From assembly GCA_015056625.1 (NCBI GenBank), contig SVFY01000003.1, forward strand, positions 157,541 to 221,540: a DNA stretch of 64,000 nt, written 5' to 3'. Numbering within the stretch: the stretch's first letter is position 1; every line of letters starts with the position of its first letter. Source of the DNA: Butyrivibrio sp. GTDB lineage: Bacteria > Bacillota > Clostridia > Lachnospirales > Lachnospiraceae. The notes below the pieces were generated by a model, which made no database searches, was not told where the DNA came from, and saw only the letters and a list, made by a program, of their open reading frames with translations. Shown here in pieces: positions 18,912 through 27,641 of this stretch. A program made the translations under genes and the position numbers.

Positions 18912-20121
18912 TTTTCTCCTCCGCTCTTCTTATCTGCATATACAGGTCGTATCCAATTGCCAGTATGATGGCCAGGTTTATAAAAGCAAGTGGCCACAGC
19001 TCTTTCACCGTTGATCCAAACAAAAACCTTGAATAGGTAATGACCGAAACAGCCTGGACCACTGCACATATCCCCATCCGTTTGTAGGATGTGATCCCAT
19101 AGACCGCCAAAAGAAGCTCTGCAATGTAGCCATATCTTTCGTGCATCACAGGAAGTGCATACAGGCACAAAAGCACTGTAAATACAGCCAGGGTTACCAT
19201 GGATAAAAAGCTGCCATCAAAAGCCTTGTCTCTCATGTAGTAAGCAACCATCCCCAAAAGCAATATGCAGCAGACTGTTCCACAGGAGATCAGCATAAGC
19301 CTGGACTCCTTAGAAAGCCCCTCTGAAACAAAGCTGTATATATTTGGATAGTTCATAGTAAGTCTTGAATAGGTTGTAACCTGTTTTAAATATATAGATA
19401 TCAGTTCAAAAAAGTCCCTTCCAGCAATCAGTGCAGGCACAAGGGTCAACAGGATAATTACGGGGAAAATAAAAATATATCGTATTTTAATTTTGCCCTT
19501 AAGCCACATGATTATCGCAAACGGAACAATAAATACCGCCTGTTGCTTAAAACTGTAGGAGATGGCCAGATAGATAAAAAATCTTGCGTTATTTTCTTTC
19601 ATCAGGTGATAAACAGAAAGAAGAGCAAAGGCTGTGTACACAGAATCACACTGAGCCCAGGCTCCGCTGTTCAGCACGCAGGTTGGAAGAAACATCACTA
19701 CGCCAAATGCCATCAGTGACTTTTTAACATCTCCATCTGTGACCAGGTAGGCGATCCTTAGTATCGTGACTGCACAGATCATGTCAAAGAACACCGATAC
19801 AGTCTTCAAAAGATGCAGATCATTTCCGCCTATATAGTGAAGAAGAACAATTATGTACTGGTACATGCAGCCATAATTGATGGTGCTGTCATCAGAAATC
19901 CCCGGAGTTATGGATAGATATGAAAAGCCTCCTGCATCATGGCACTCCTGCATCCAGGTAGATAGAAAAAACGAATAATCCCCGGATTCAAAATCAAAGA
20001 GTGCAAGCCTTACTGCTATGCCAAGTCCCAGCATCACTGCTCCAAAAAGCAGGTCAAGCATTCGAAGCTTCACTCCAGATACCGATATTTCAGTGTCAAA
20101 ATAATCATCAATAATTCGCAT
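18904..20121 (-). CDS. Membrane mannosyltransferase-like protein (GT87/PIG-M style GT-C)
   Basis: 405 residues with about ten helices. It has an early acidic external motif (FESGDYSFFLSTW, residues about 52-64) and NSGAWAQCDSVYTAF around residue 155, the W-x-Q-x-D-x-x-Y pattern of GT-C polyprenol-mannose-using enzymes (GT87, PIG-M, Alg6 relatives). It likely adds a sugar from a lipid-linked donor outside the membrane, with specificity unknown. It overlaps the GT2 gene at 17904 and is one base from the GT4 gene at 20123. Confidence 0.65.
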   Translation of the reverse strand: MRIIDDYFDTEISVSGVKLRMLDLLFGAVMLGLGIAVRLALFDFESGDYSFFLSTWMQECHDAGGFSYLSITPGISDDSTINYGCMYQYIIVLLHYIGGNDLHLLKTVSVFFDMICAVTILRIAYLVTDGDVKKSLMAFGVVMFLPTCVLNSGAWAQCDSVYTAFALLSVYHLMKENNARFFIYLAISYSFKQQAVFIVPFAIIMWLKGKIKIRYIFIFPVIILLTLVPALIAGRDFFELISIYLKQVTTYSRLTMNYPNIYSFVSEGLSKESRLMLISCGTVCCILLLGMVAYYMRDKAFDGSFLSMVTLAVFTVLLCLYALPVMHERYGYIAELLLAVYGITSYKRMGICAVVQAVSVITYSRFLFGSTVKELWPLAFINLAIILAIGYDLYMQIRRAEEKND

Positions 20122-20122
20122 C

Positions 20123-21316
20123 TTACTCCAGATGATTCTTCTCCTTAAGGGTCCTTAAAAAGCCAGGGGCTTTTAGCACCTTCGCTATGCTCATTGGGCC
20201 CTCCAAAGAAGGAGATGGATTTCCATTATCAAAATATTCTCTGCAGAACCTGATCAGCTCAGTTGCTGCGTTTTTAGCATTCCACTTGTTATTTATAGTA
20301 TCCCTGGCGTTTCTGCCAAGGCTGTCTATCATCTCTTTATCCTGCAATAGTTCCTTTGTCTTTTCCAAAAAATCCTTAAGGCTTCCATCTCTGTAGGTAA
20401 GTCCGTTTGCATTATCCTCAATAAGGAAAGGTACTGCTCCAGCCTCCTTGGTAGCTACTACAGCGCAGCCACACTGCATGGCTTCATTTACTACAGCTCC
20501 CCATCCTTCAAGGTAGTTACTGGTAAATAAAAATACGTGACTCCTGCCCATCTCCTGGTGTACCTTTTCAGGCTTCATCATGCCCCTAAAGCTTACAACA
20601 TCCAGAAGGTCAAGGGCTTTTACTCTTTTTTCAAGCTCCTCTCTCATTGGTCCATCGCCAACTATATCAAGGCTAAAGTCCACTCCCATATCTTTAAGGG
20701 CCTTAGCTGCCTCTATGGCGAATTCAGGGTGCTTTAAGTCAATAAGCCTTCCAGCCCAGAGGATCCTTATCTTATCGGATTTTCCAGCCTCATCTTTTTC
20801 TATTTCACAGGAAACGGAAGGGAAATACCCCCACTTAAGACGCTTTCCCGGATAGCTCTTTATAAGCTCAAAATCTGAAGCCACATAGGCTCCTGTACAC
20901 AATAGATACACAGGTTTATTCCTGTAGACAAAGTGCTGATGATATTTGTCTATAAGGCCCCTGGGGCTTATGAACTTCCACTGACCTTCCCTGTACAGCC
21001 TTTCACTTACTCTAAAGGACAGCTTTCCGGATGAGAGTCTTTTTTTCTCAAGAAGCTTCGTCTCCCCTTCAGTCCAGCCAAAGAGCACAACGTCGCTTTC
21101 AAGTATCAGCTTTTCTGCTCTTTCCTTCTCCTCGTAGTATAAAACCACGAAATCAAGGGTCTTCTCATCTACTGCCCAGCCCATGCTGACTCTTTTTTCT
21201 TCCATTGGCATGACCTGAACAAAATGAAAGTCTATATCCTCTCCCGCCTCAAGCATAGCTCTGCAAAAGGGGAGTTGGTGATGATTTATGTAGTTGGACA
21301 CAAAGGTTATCTGCAT
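20123..21316 (-). CDS. Glycosyltransferase family 4 (group 1)
   Basis: About 397 residues, two Rossmann-like halves (GT-B). The N-terminal half begins ITFVSNYINHHQLPF; the C-terminal half has RILWAGRLIDLKHPEFAI, LDIVGDGPMREEL and EGWGAVVNEAMQCGCAVVATKEAGAVPFL, i.e. the Glu-rich nucleotide-sugar binding motif (E-x7-E form). It retains the donor sugar configuration and acts on the cytoplasmic face. The second ATG (21316) is preferred because GGAG sits seven bases before it; the first ATG is only one base from the same GGAG. It follows the 21329 gene by 12 bases. Confidence 0.85.
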   Translation of the reverse strand: MQITFVSNYINHHQLPFCRAMLEAGEDIDFHFVQVMPMEEKRVSMGWAVDEKTLDFVVLYYEEKERAEKLILESDVVLFGWTEGETKLLEKKRLSSGKLSFRVSERLYREGQWKFISPRGLIDKYHQHFVYRNKPVYLLCTGAYVASDFELIKSYPGKRLKWGYFPSVSCEIEKDEAGKSDKIRILWAGRLIDLKHPEFAIEAAKALKDMGVDFSLDIVGDGPMREELEKRVKALDLLDVVSFRGMMKPEKVHQEMGRSHVFLFTSNYLEGWGAVVNEAMQCGCAVVATKEAGAVPFLIEDNANGLTYRDGSLKDFLEKTKELLQDKEMIDSLGRNARDTINNKWNAKNAATELIRFCREYFDNGNPSPSLEGPMSIAKVLKAPGFLRTLKEKNHLE

Positions 21317-21328
21317 GCCCATGCTCCA

Positions 21329-22612
21329 TTACTCTTTGATGATCTCATTGTATATTTCCAGAAGCCTTTTATAATTGGTGTCTGGATTGTGGGTTATCCT
21401 TGCATGGCTGCTGGAGTTGTCACCATAAACAGCCGCTATCACAGGCTCATCCCAGATCTGGAGGATCTTATCTGCAAGGTCCTTGTAGTCGCCCTTTTCA
21501 AACAAAAGTCCGTCTTTATTTTCGTTTAACATGCTGGGGATCCCGCCAGTTCTTGCTGCAACTACAGGAACTCCAAGGAGCATGGCTTCCCCAAGGGAAT
21601 TGGGGGAGTTTTCAACAATTGAAGGGCAGACAAATACGCTGCTTTTTAGATACTGCTCCTTCATGGCCTGCTCGTCCAAAATGCCCAGCATCGTCACTTT
21701 TTTCTTTAATTTATTTTTTCCGATAAGGCTCTTTATGTACTTGCCATAGGCGCTTGCCCTGAGGAAATATGGGTATCTGCTCTTGCCCTTTCCAATGATG
21801 TTGTTCCCTCCCACATACAGATGCGCGTCAGGATACTTCTCTAAAAGGGCTGGCATAGCCTGTAACATAAAATGAAATCCCTTAAGAGGATAATCCCCCT
21901 GGGATAAAAAGATGCTGTGGGGCTCTGCTTTTTTCTCACTCCACTTGCCCATGTAAAAGCAGGGGCGCATGGTCTCATTCATCTCAAAATACTTAGCTTC
22001 AGGGTTAATTGCAGAGGTTTCCTTTTTATCAAAAGCCGTACGGCCAGTGATATTGCCGGTCAGCATGATGGACTCCCTCTCATACTCGGCTCTGATCTTG
22101 AACTTCTCCTGCTGCTGTTTTAAGGAATCCTCCTTGAGCCTGTCCCTGAAGGTTGTGGAGGCCTGAACCTCCTCAGGAATGTTTGCCATATATTCGCTGG
22201 CGATTGCCCCGCAGACTCCCTGAATCCCGAGAAGCACCCTTTCTGGTCTTCCAAAGGCTCTTATCACAGCCAGGGTGTGAGGGAACTCTGTTCCAAAAAT
22301 ATGGACAATATCAGGCTTAAAATCATCCAGGATCACATGAAACCTGTTTTCCACAGTTCCGTCATACACCTCAGGATGAGCAAGATCTTCTCTGAATCCA
22401 TAATATGTAATCCCATCCAAGACCTCTCTGGAGGTGGAAATAGGACCATCTGCCGGAAAACATATCCCCAGCTCTATAGCCTCATCGCCCTTTTTTCCTT
22501 CAGACATTCTGTTAAGGCATCCTGACAGCCAGCCTTCCCTACTGGAATAGGGCATATTGTGGGCTATGGCATAAGCCGGAAGCATGATATTACATACCCA
22601 AAGAACTCTCAA
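21329..22612 (-). CDS. Glycosyltransferase family 4 (group 1)
   Basis: 427 residues, GT-B fold. It starts RVLWVCNIMLPAYAIAHN and has an N-terminal half that may recognise a complex acceptor (HIFGTEFPHTLAV). The C-terminal half shows HSIFLSQGDYPLKGFHFML, VFVCPSIVENSPNSLGEAMLLGVPVVAARTGGIPSML, with the double-Glu donor-binding motif. Retaining cytoplasmic transferase. It lies 17 bases after the GT2 gene at 22630 and 12 bases before another GT4 gene, so both act in the same repeat-unit assembly line. Specificity not deducible. Confidence 0.85.
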   Translation of the reverse strand: MRVLWVCNIMLPAYAIAHNMPYSSREGWLSGCLNRMSEGKKGDEAIELGICFPADGPISTSREVLDGITYYGFREDLAHPEVYDGTVENRFHVILDDFKPDIVHIFGTEFPHTLAVIRAFGRPERVLLGIQGVCGAIASEYMANIPEEVQASTTFRDRLKEDSLKQQQEKFKIRAEYERESIMLTGNITGRTAFDKKETSAINPEAKYFEMNETMRPCFYMGKWSEKKAEPHSIFLSQGDYPLKGFHFMLQAMPALLEKYPDAHLYVGGNNIIGKGKSRYPYFLRASAYGKYIKSLIGKNKLKKKVTMLGILDEQAMKEQYLKSSVFVCPSIVENSPNSLGEAMLLGVPVVAARTGGIPSMLNENKDGLLFEKGDYKDLADKILQIWDEPVIAAVYGDNSSSHARITHNPDTNYKRLLEIYNEIIKE

Positions 22613-22629
22613 TTTAAGCTACCCCTCAC

Positions 22630-23505
22630 TTAGCGTTTTCTCTTTAAAAGATAAATTAGCTCTTTTACCGAATTGTAAAGTCCCGCTGTAAGTCTGTTAG
22701 AAGAAAGAGCTGTCCTTAGTTTTGAAAGTGTCAGTACACGTAAAATGTCGTATTTACGAATCTGGGCGCTGGTCAGATACATCTGGATGATCTCCCTGCG
22801 CTCGTTTTCAGAAATCTTATGATTCTGGGCTGAGTATCCGCCCCCCTCGTAGTCAGCGATGAGTACAGGCATATAGACTGTCTCAGCCTTTTCCCTGTAA
22901 AAGCACCTGAGGAACTGCTCGTAGTCAGCTCTTACCTTGTACTTAAGATCAAAGGGATTTCTGTATATAAGCCTCTCATCGTAGAAGCAGGCCTGATGAG
23001 AAGGCACATTTCTGTAGCAGGCATGATCGTCGATCTTGGGATTTGACGCAACCCTTGCCCCTGCAGATCTGTCGTAGATATCACCATAAAAAATAGCAGG
23101 AATTGTAGTTCCTTCCTTGAGATTCCTGTCAAGGATCAGCTTGTGCACATCCCTTAGGACATTCTCATTCTTGAAGTAATCGCCGCAGTTTAAAAAGAAC
23201 ACGTAAGAGGGATTGCCCCCAGCCTTCACCTTGCCCTCAAGGTGCGAGGTTGCAATGTTCATGGCGTGGTAAATACCGTTGTCACAGCTTTCAAGAAGGG
23301 TTATCCTGCAATCCTCCTGATCATTTATGTTTCCTACCTGGTAGGCCTTTTTTAGCCTCTCAATAGAGCCATCTGTAGACATTCCATCCTTGACCAGTAT
23401 CTTATAGTCAGTGTAGGTCTGCCTTACAACGCTCTCCACGGTCTTAAGGAGCTTATCTCCGGCGTTATATGAAACTATAATGATGGTAAAAAAAGTCTTT
23501 TTCAT
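22630..23505 (-). CDS. Glycosyltransferase family 2
   Basis: 291 residues. FTIIIVSYNAGDKLLKTVESV and LVKDGMSTDGSIERL give the N-terminal GT-A signature; the metal site is the atypical VFFLNCGDYF rather than a clean DxD, as in WcaA/WcaE-like transferases of colanic-acid style clusters. The C-terminal part contains HQACFYDERLIY and a YEGGGYS motif shared with those enzymes. It overlaps the next gene upstream by four bases (ATGA), so the pair is translationally coupled. Probably cytoplasmic and adds one residue of the repeat unit. Confidence 0.8.
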   Translation of the reverse strand: MKKTFFTIIIVSYNAGDKLLKTVESVVRQTYTDYKILVKDGMSTDGSIERLKKAYQVGNINDQEDCRITLLESCDNGIYHAMNIATSHLEGKVKAGGNPSYVFFLNCGDYFKNENVLRDVHKLILDRNLKEGTTIPAIFYGDIYDRSAGARVASNPKIDDHACYRNVPSHQACFYDERLIYRNPFDLKYKVRADYEQFLRCFYREKAETVYMPVLIADYEGGGYSAQNHKISENERREIIQMYLTSAQIRKYDILRVLTLSKLRTALSSNRLTAGLYNSVKELIYLLKRKR

Positions 23506-24326
23506 GAAATAGTACTCCCGTGCTTAACCCCTTTTATAAGGAGCCCCCAGCACTTAAGCAGTCCTTTTTCCTTGCACATCTCTTTCCTGTTTTTGAAAAG
23601 AAATCTAAATCCCAGTATCACAGCCATTTTACCATAAAGGAAATGGTACAGAACTCCCCTGTCAAAGAAGAACTTGTCAGTGTATCCCTTAAACCAGGTG
23701 GACTGGCCCTGTTTTTCTTTTCCAATGGCCACAGTGGTCCTGTAGATAGCAAGCCCCGCCTTAAGGCAGTCATGTAAAAACAGCGAATCCTCGCCGTTCA
23801 TGTATGGCGCTCCGCCTCCAAACAGCAGGGAATACTTAACACCGCTGGCTATCAGTTTGTCTCTTCTTGCGCAGATGGCATAAGCCGGATATCTACCGTA
23901 GTTTGCAAAAGTAACCCTGGCAAAATCCTCATTCCAGTAGGTTTCCCTGCCCTCCTGAGCCTTGACGTTAAACAGGAGCATGTCCGCCTCCGGGTGAGCA
24001 TCAAACTCAGCTATAACCCTGGACACATATCCATTGTCATAGACAATATCGTCGTCGCCAAACTGGATAAGCTCGTGGTCAGAAGCTCCAAGAGCAGTGT
24101 TTCTTGAAAGTCCCACGCCCTTTTCCCTTCTGCTTATGATCCTGGCTTCGTAATCACTAAAAGGCTGAATATGGTCGCTGTTACCGTCATTTACAGTCTT
24201 TTCATCGTAGTCACCAATCAGCTGATTGACTATAACTGCATCGCAGTCAAGGTTCATGCTGGTGATAAGCTTTTCCGGGTCTTTATTTACTGCTGATATC
24301 AGTATCTGTAGTCTCTTCTGATCCAT
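23502..24326 (-). CDS. Glycosyltransferase family 2-like
   Basis: 274 residues. The N-terminus (LQILISAVNKDPEKLITSMNL) lacks the standard VSVIIPxYN motif but the protein keeps KGVGLSRNTALGASDHELIQFGDDDIVYDNGY, i.e. the donor site with a DDD metal motif, and a GGGAPYMNGEDSLFLHDCL acceptor/catalytic ED region. It is the variant GT2 type found in many streptococcal and clostridial capsule loci. Its start lies 44 bases inside the sugar-phosphate transferase gene upstream. Specificity unknown. Confidence 0.75.
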   Translation of the reverse strand: MDQKRLQILISAVNKDPEKLITSMNLDCDAVIVNQLIGDYDEKTVNDGNSDHIQPFSDYEARIISRREKGVGLSRNTALGASDHELIQFGDDDIVYDNGYVSRVIAEFDAHPEADMLLFNVKAQEGRETYWNEDFARVTFANYGRYPAYAICARRDKLIASGVKYSLLFGGGAPYMNGEDSLFLHDCLKAGLAIYRTTVAIGKEKQGQSTWFKGYTDKFFFDRGVLYHFLYGKMAVILGFRFLFKNRKEMCKEKGLLKCWGLLIKGVKHGSTIS

Positions 24327-25743
24327 CGATCTTCCTATCTATCTTTTTCTGCGCTGTGATCTGGTTTTCCTCAACACCCTCTGTACTGTCAGGGGTGAAA
24401 AGAATCTTGACTGTGAGCAGCATCAGCTTGATATCAAGCCAGAAAGAATAGTTCTCAATATATGTAAGATCAAGTTTTAGCTTGTCGTAGGGCGTGGTGT
24501 TGTACTTGCCATAAACCTGGGCATATCCGGCAAGTCCGGCCTTGACCCTCATCCTGAATGCAAACTCAGGCATCTCTTCAAGGTACTGCTCGATGATCTC
24601 AGGTCTCTCAGGTCTTGGTCCGATAAAGGACATATCGCCTGCCAGAATGTTAAAGAGCTGAGGAAGCTCATCTATCCTGCAGGATCTTATGAACTTGCCA
24701 ATTGGTGTTATCCTGTCGTCGTTCTTGGCTGCAAGACGTGCAACGCCGTCCTTTTCTGCATCCTCTCTCATGCTCCTGAACTTCATGATCTTGAACTGCT
24801 TCAGGTCTCTTGTGCATCTTACCTGCTTGTACAGGATAGATCCGCCGTCATAGGCCTTGATGGCAATAGCAGTTACCAGCATGATGGGGGATGTGACTAT
24901 TATCAATATTAGAGACAGCACAATATCAAAAAGTCTCTTCACTGCCCTCTGCTCGATCTTGATGGAATATCCTCTCAGAAGAAGCACCGGTGTATCAAAG
25001 AGATGAAGCTGTGAGGAGCCTTTGAGCAAAACATCTGTTATTTTTGGCATTACATAAACTCTTATGTTGTGGCCATAGCAGTACTTGACAAGTCCATTTC
25101 TGAACTGGCTTGGAACGTCCCAAACTACTACGCCGTCATACTTGCCAAGACACTCCTTGTAGATCTCATCGATACCCTCTGAGATGTTCATCTTCTTTGC
25201 GATGTGGTATTTATCTTTTCTTGTGTTGAACTTGCGCTCTATATCGTCCACAGGATATCTTCCGCTGATGAGAAGCAGTTCCCTCGGCGGAAAGGTCTTC
25301 ATATAAATACCATTCGTTATGTATGCCCAGACAAAGGCTATTACCAGCTGGAGTAGGAAAATGATCACCATTGGGCTGACCTTGACCAACCAGTTATTTA
25401 AAAGAGCTATCTGGAAATAGCTTATGAAATTGGCCATGAAAAGAGCAAATATCTGCGAAAAGAACACATCCATAGGACGCAGATATCCAATCTTCAGACC
25501 ACCATAGGTATTTGAAAAGAACAAAAGAAGGATAAAGTAGATGGCCAGGATAAGCAAATGTCCACGGAAATAGAGCTTAAGTCCATTACCAAGAGCATAG
25601 CCATCACGGCTCACACGGGGGCTAGACACCACCGGATAATACACATTAAACCAAAACCAGGCATATACAGCAGTCTGCATGCAAAGGCCAATAAAGCCCA
25701 GAAGCAGTACCATTACCCTCTTTTTTGATTCTCTTTTTTTCAT
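24283..25743 (-). CDS. Initiating polyprenyl glycosylphosphotransferase (WbaP/CpsE-like sugar transferase)
   Basis: 486 residues. Four to five N-terminal membrane helices and a central Rossmann-like region (about 150-250) precede a C-terminal catalytic bacterial sugar-transferase domain: KRLFDIVLSLILIIVTSPIM, YKQVRCTRDLKQFKIMKFRSM, CRIDELPQLFNILAGDMSFIGPRPERPE. These enzymes transfer a sugar 1-phosphate (galactose, glucose or GlcNAc class) from UDP to undecaprenyl phosphate and so start each repeat unit. It is the only initiating enzyme in the window. Five transferase genes follow it closely. The C-terminal tail after the domain is hydrophilic and variable. Confidence 0.9.
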   Translation of the reverse strand: MKKRESKKRVMVLLLGFIGLCMQTAVYAWFWFNVYYPVVSSPRVSRDGYALGNGLKLYFRGHLLILAIYFILLLFFSNTYGGLKIGYLRPMDVFFSQIFALFMANFISYFQIALLNNWLVKVSPMVIIFLLQLVIAFVWAYITNGIYMKTFPPRELLLISGRYPVDDIERKFNTRKDKYHIAKKMNISEGIDEIYKECLGKYDGVVVWDVPSQFRNGLVKYCYGHNIRVYVMPKITDVLLKGSSQLHLFDTPVLLLRGYSIKIEQRAVKRLFDIVLSLILIIVTSPIMLVTAIAIKAYDGGSILYKQVRCTRDLKQFKIMKFRSMREDAEKDGVARLAAKNDDRITPIGKFIRSCRIDELPQLFNILAGDMSFIGPRPERPEIIEQYLEEMPEFAFRMRVKAGLAGYAQVYGKYNTTPYDKLKLDLTYIENYSFWLDIKLMLLTVKILFTPDSTEGVEENQITAQKKIDRKIDGSEETTDTDISSK

Positions 25744-25758
25744 ACACTCCCTTGGGTA

Positions 25759-26505
25759 TCAGAGTCTTCGAAGTGTCGCTCTGACAGCCCATCCTCCAAA
25801 ATAAAATAATGATTCCGGAACAGACAGCCCGGCTATGTTCCTGTAGAGGAACCATATCCTGTATATAGCCTCCAGCTTATTGGAAGAAAGAGACTTCCCA
25901 GGGCGCCTGTATATGGTCAGATTCTCATCAAGGCCAAAGGCTTCATATCCGCTCTTTAAAATTCGCCACCAGGTGGCTGTATCCTCACTTGGAACCTGAG
26001 GCATATGGATTATCTCCATATCTATCTTCTCTGTATCAAACATCACAGTAGATGTAAATATCACGGTCCTTGAAAGGGCCTGCCTGTACCTCAGCGTCTT
26101 TGGTGCATGGACGATCTTGCCTGTAGGAGTCGCGTTTTCATCTCCAAACTCATAGGAATGGAAAGCAAAAGCAGCGCCGGTCTTTTCCATGAAAGCCACC
26201 TGCTTCTCAAGCTTGTCCTCTTTCCATACATCATCTGCATCAAGAAAAGCGATAAACCTTCCGGAGCAGGCATCAATACCAGTGTTTCGGGCTGCTGCAG
26301 CCCCGGCGTTTGCATCTTTTTTGATAAGTCTTATTCTCTTTTTCTGACTGCTTATCACATCCTCAATGACCTGAACGCTGTTGTCTGATGATGCGTCATC
26401 CACAAGGATCAGCTCCCAGTCCTTGTAGGTCTGTGAGCAAACCATTTTGATGGTATTTTCTATGTAGTTTGCGGCATTGTACACCGGAACAACAATACTT
26501 ACCAT
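25759..26505 (-). CDS. Glycosyltransferase family 2
   Basis: 248 residues, short for GT2. It has VSIVVPVYNAANYIENTIK, LVDDASSDNSVQVI, AAARNTGIDACSGRFIAFLDADDVWKEDKLEKQV (DxD near residue 88) and VPSEDTATWWRIL. The small C-terminal part ends with a hydrophobic helix-like stretch. The family looks like the short WfgS/EpsE-like transferases. Its ATG shares bases with the stop of the GtrB-like gene upstream (TAATG at 26505), and it is 15 bases from the initiating transferase gene. Confidence 0.85.
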   Translation of the reverse strand: MVSIVVPVYNAANYIENTIKMVCSQTYKDWELILVDDASSDNSVQVIEDVISSQKKRIRLIKKDANAGAAAARNTGIDACSGRFIAFLDADDVWKEDKLEKQVAFMEKTGAAFAFHSYEFGDENATPTGKIVHAPKTLRYRQALSRTVIFTSTVMFDTEKIDMEIIHMPQVPSEDTATWWRILKSGYEAFGLDENLTIYRRPGKSLSSNKLEAIYRIWFLYRNIAGLSVPESLFYFGGWAVRATLRRL

Positions 26506-27443
26506 TACAGTTCCTCTTTGACAATATATAAGGGGCGTCTCTTAACCTCCAGATAAGCCTTGGCAAGATACTGTCCCACAACTCCAACGCAAAAGAGCTG
26601 AACGCCGCTTACAAACAATATGATGCAGACCATTGATGCCCATCCAACCAGGTTGTGGGGGTCTCCCACTGTCTGCTGCCTGATGATTATCAGGATAATG
26701 AAAATAAATGCCACGATACAGAAGAAAATTCCAAGGAAGGAAGCAACTGCAAGAGGCGCTGTAGAGAACGCCATGATGCCATCAATGGCATATACAAGCA
26801 GCTTCCAGAAAGACCATTTTGTCTCTCCCTTCTTCCTCTCAATGTTCTCAAATTCAAGCCACTTGTTCTTAAATCCAACCCAGCCAAAGATTCCCTTGGA
26901 AAAACGGTTGTACTCCTCCATGGACAGGATGGCATTTACAAACTTCCTGTTCATGAGCCTGTAATCTCTTGCGCCATCTACGATCTCGGCCTTGGTCATC
27001 CTGTTGATGAGCTTGTAGAACTTCCTTGCAAAGAAGGACCTGATAGGAGGTTCACCCTTTCTGTTAACTCTCCTTGTTGCCACAGAGTCGTAGCCTTCCT
27101 CTTTTATGGCTTTGTACATCTTGGGCAAAAGAGCCGGCGGATCCTGAAGATCACAGTCCATGATGGCCACATAGTCGCCCTTTGCACTGCTAAGCCCCGC
27201 GTACATAGCAGCCTCTTTTCCAAAGTTTCTGGAAAAGCTTATGAGATGGACTCTATCATCCTTGGCTATAAGCTCTTTTACTCCAGCTACAGTTCCGTCA
27301 GTTGAGCCGTCATCTACAAATATAAGTTCAAGTTCAACACCTTCGCCCTTAAAAAACTCTTCATTCTTCAAAAGCTCATGATAAAAATCAGAAATATTCT
27401 CCTGCTCATTGAGGCAGGGTACTATCACACTCAAAAGTCCCAT
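26505..27443 (-). CDS. Polyprenyl-phosphate glycosyltransferase (GtrB/DPM1-like, GT2)
   Basis: About 312 residues. LSVIVPCLNEQENISDFYHEL, FVDDGSTDGTVAG, SFSRNFGKEAAMYAGLSSAKGDYVAIMDCDLQDPP (metal motif) and two C-terminal membrane helices (about 230-300) mark it as a GtrB-like enzyme that loads a sugar onto undecaprenyl phosphate. The frame is open to 27485, but ATG 27443 follows AGGGGATTCC at proper spacing and is the likely start. It is the first gene of the long minus-strand polysaccharide operon; its promoter is at 27511-27539. Paralogue of the 4393 gene, so at least two lipid-linked monosaccharides are probably made. Confidence 0.87.
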   Translation of the reverse strand: MGLLSVIVPCLNEQENISDFYHELLKNEEFFKGEGVELELIFVDDGSTDGTVAGVKELIAKDDRVHLISFSRNFGKEAAMYAGLSSAKGDYVAIMDCDLQDPPALLPKMYKAIKEEGYDSVATRRVNRKGEPPIRSFFARKFYKLINRMTKAEIVDGARDYRLMNRKFVNAILSMEEYNRFSKGIFGWVGFKNKWLEFENIERKKGETKWSFWKLLVYAIDGIMAFSTAPLAVASFLGIFFCIVAFIFIILIIIRQQTVGDPHNLVGWASMVCIILFVSGVQLFCVGVVGQYLAKAYLEVKRRPLYIVKEEL

Positions 27444-27510
27444 AAAGGAATCCCCTAAACAAGTATTATGCGCCTCCAAGAACACCTAAAAATGCGCATT
27501 CCTATTCAAT

Positions 27511-27539
27511 ATTTTACACTTAAAGTGCCAGTCTTTCAA
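27511..27539 (-). promoter_or_regulatory. Sigma-A promoter of the polysaccharide operon
   Basis: On the minus strand TTGAAA (27539-27534) and TAAAAT (27516-27511) are 17 bases apart. A start near 27504 would give a leader of about 60 bases before the first ATG at 27443. The 198-base divergent region also contains AT-rich sequence towards gmd on the other strand, with TATGAT at 27581-27586 as a possible but poorly supported -10 for gmd. Confidence 0.65.
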
Positions 27540-27641
27540 CGAACAAAAAAATTGCATTAATATATGAATATATAGTAAAGTATGATAGAATGAAGTCTTG
27601 CCAAACGGACAACAATTTAGTTTACATATAAGGAGATACAA

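Noticed and set aside
26655..27305. 216-codon open frame on the plus strand
   Set aside because: It lies wholly antisense to the GtrB-like gene, which has strong family motifs and a promoter; the frame has no recognisable domain.
27552..27586. Promoter for gmd from TTGCAT and TATGAT
   Set aside because: The spacing is 23 bases, too long. TATGAT alone may be a -10, but no matching -35 was found, so it was not listed as a feature.
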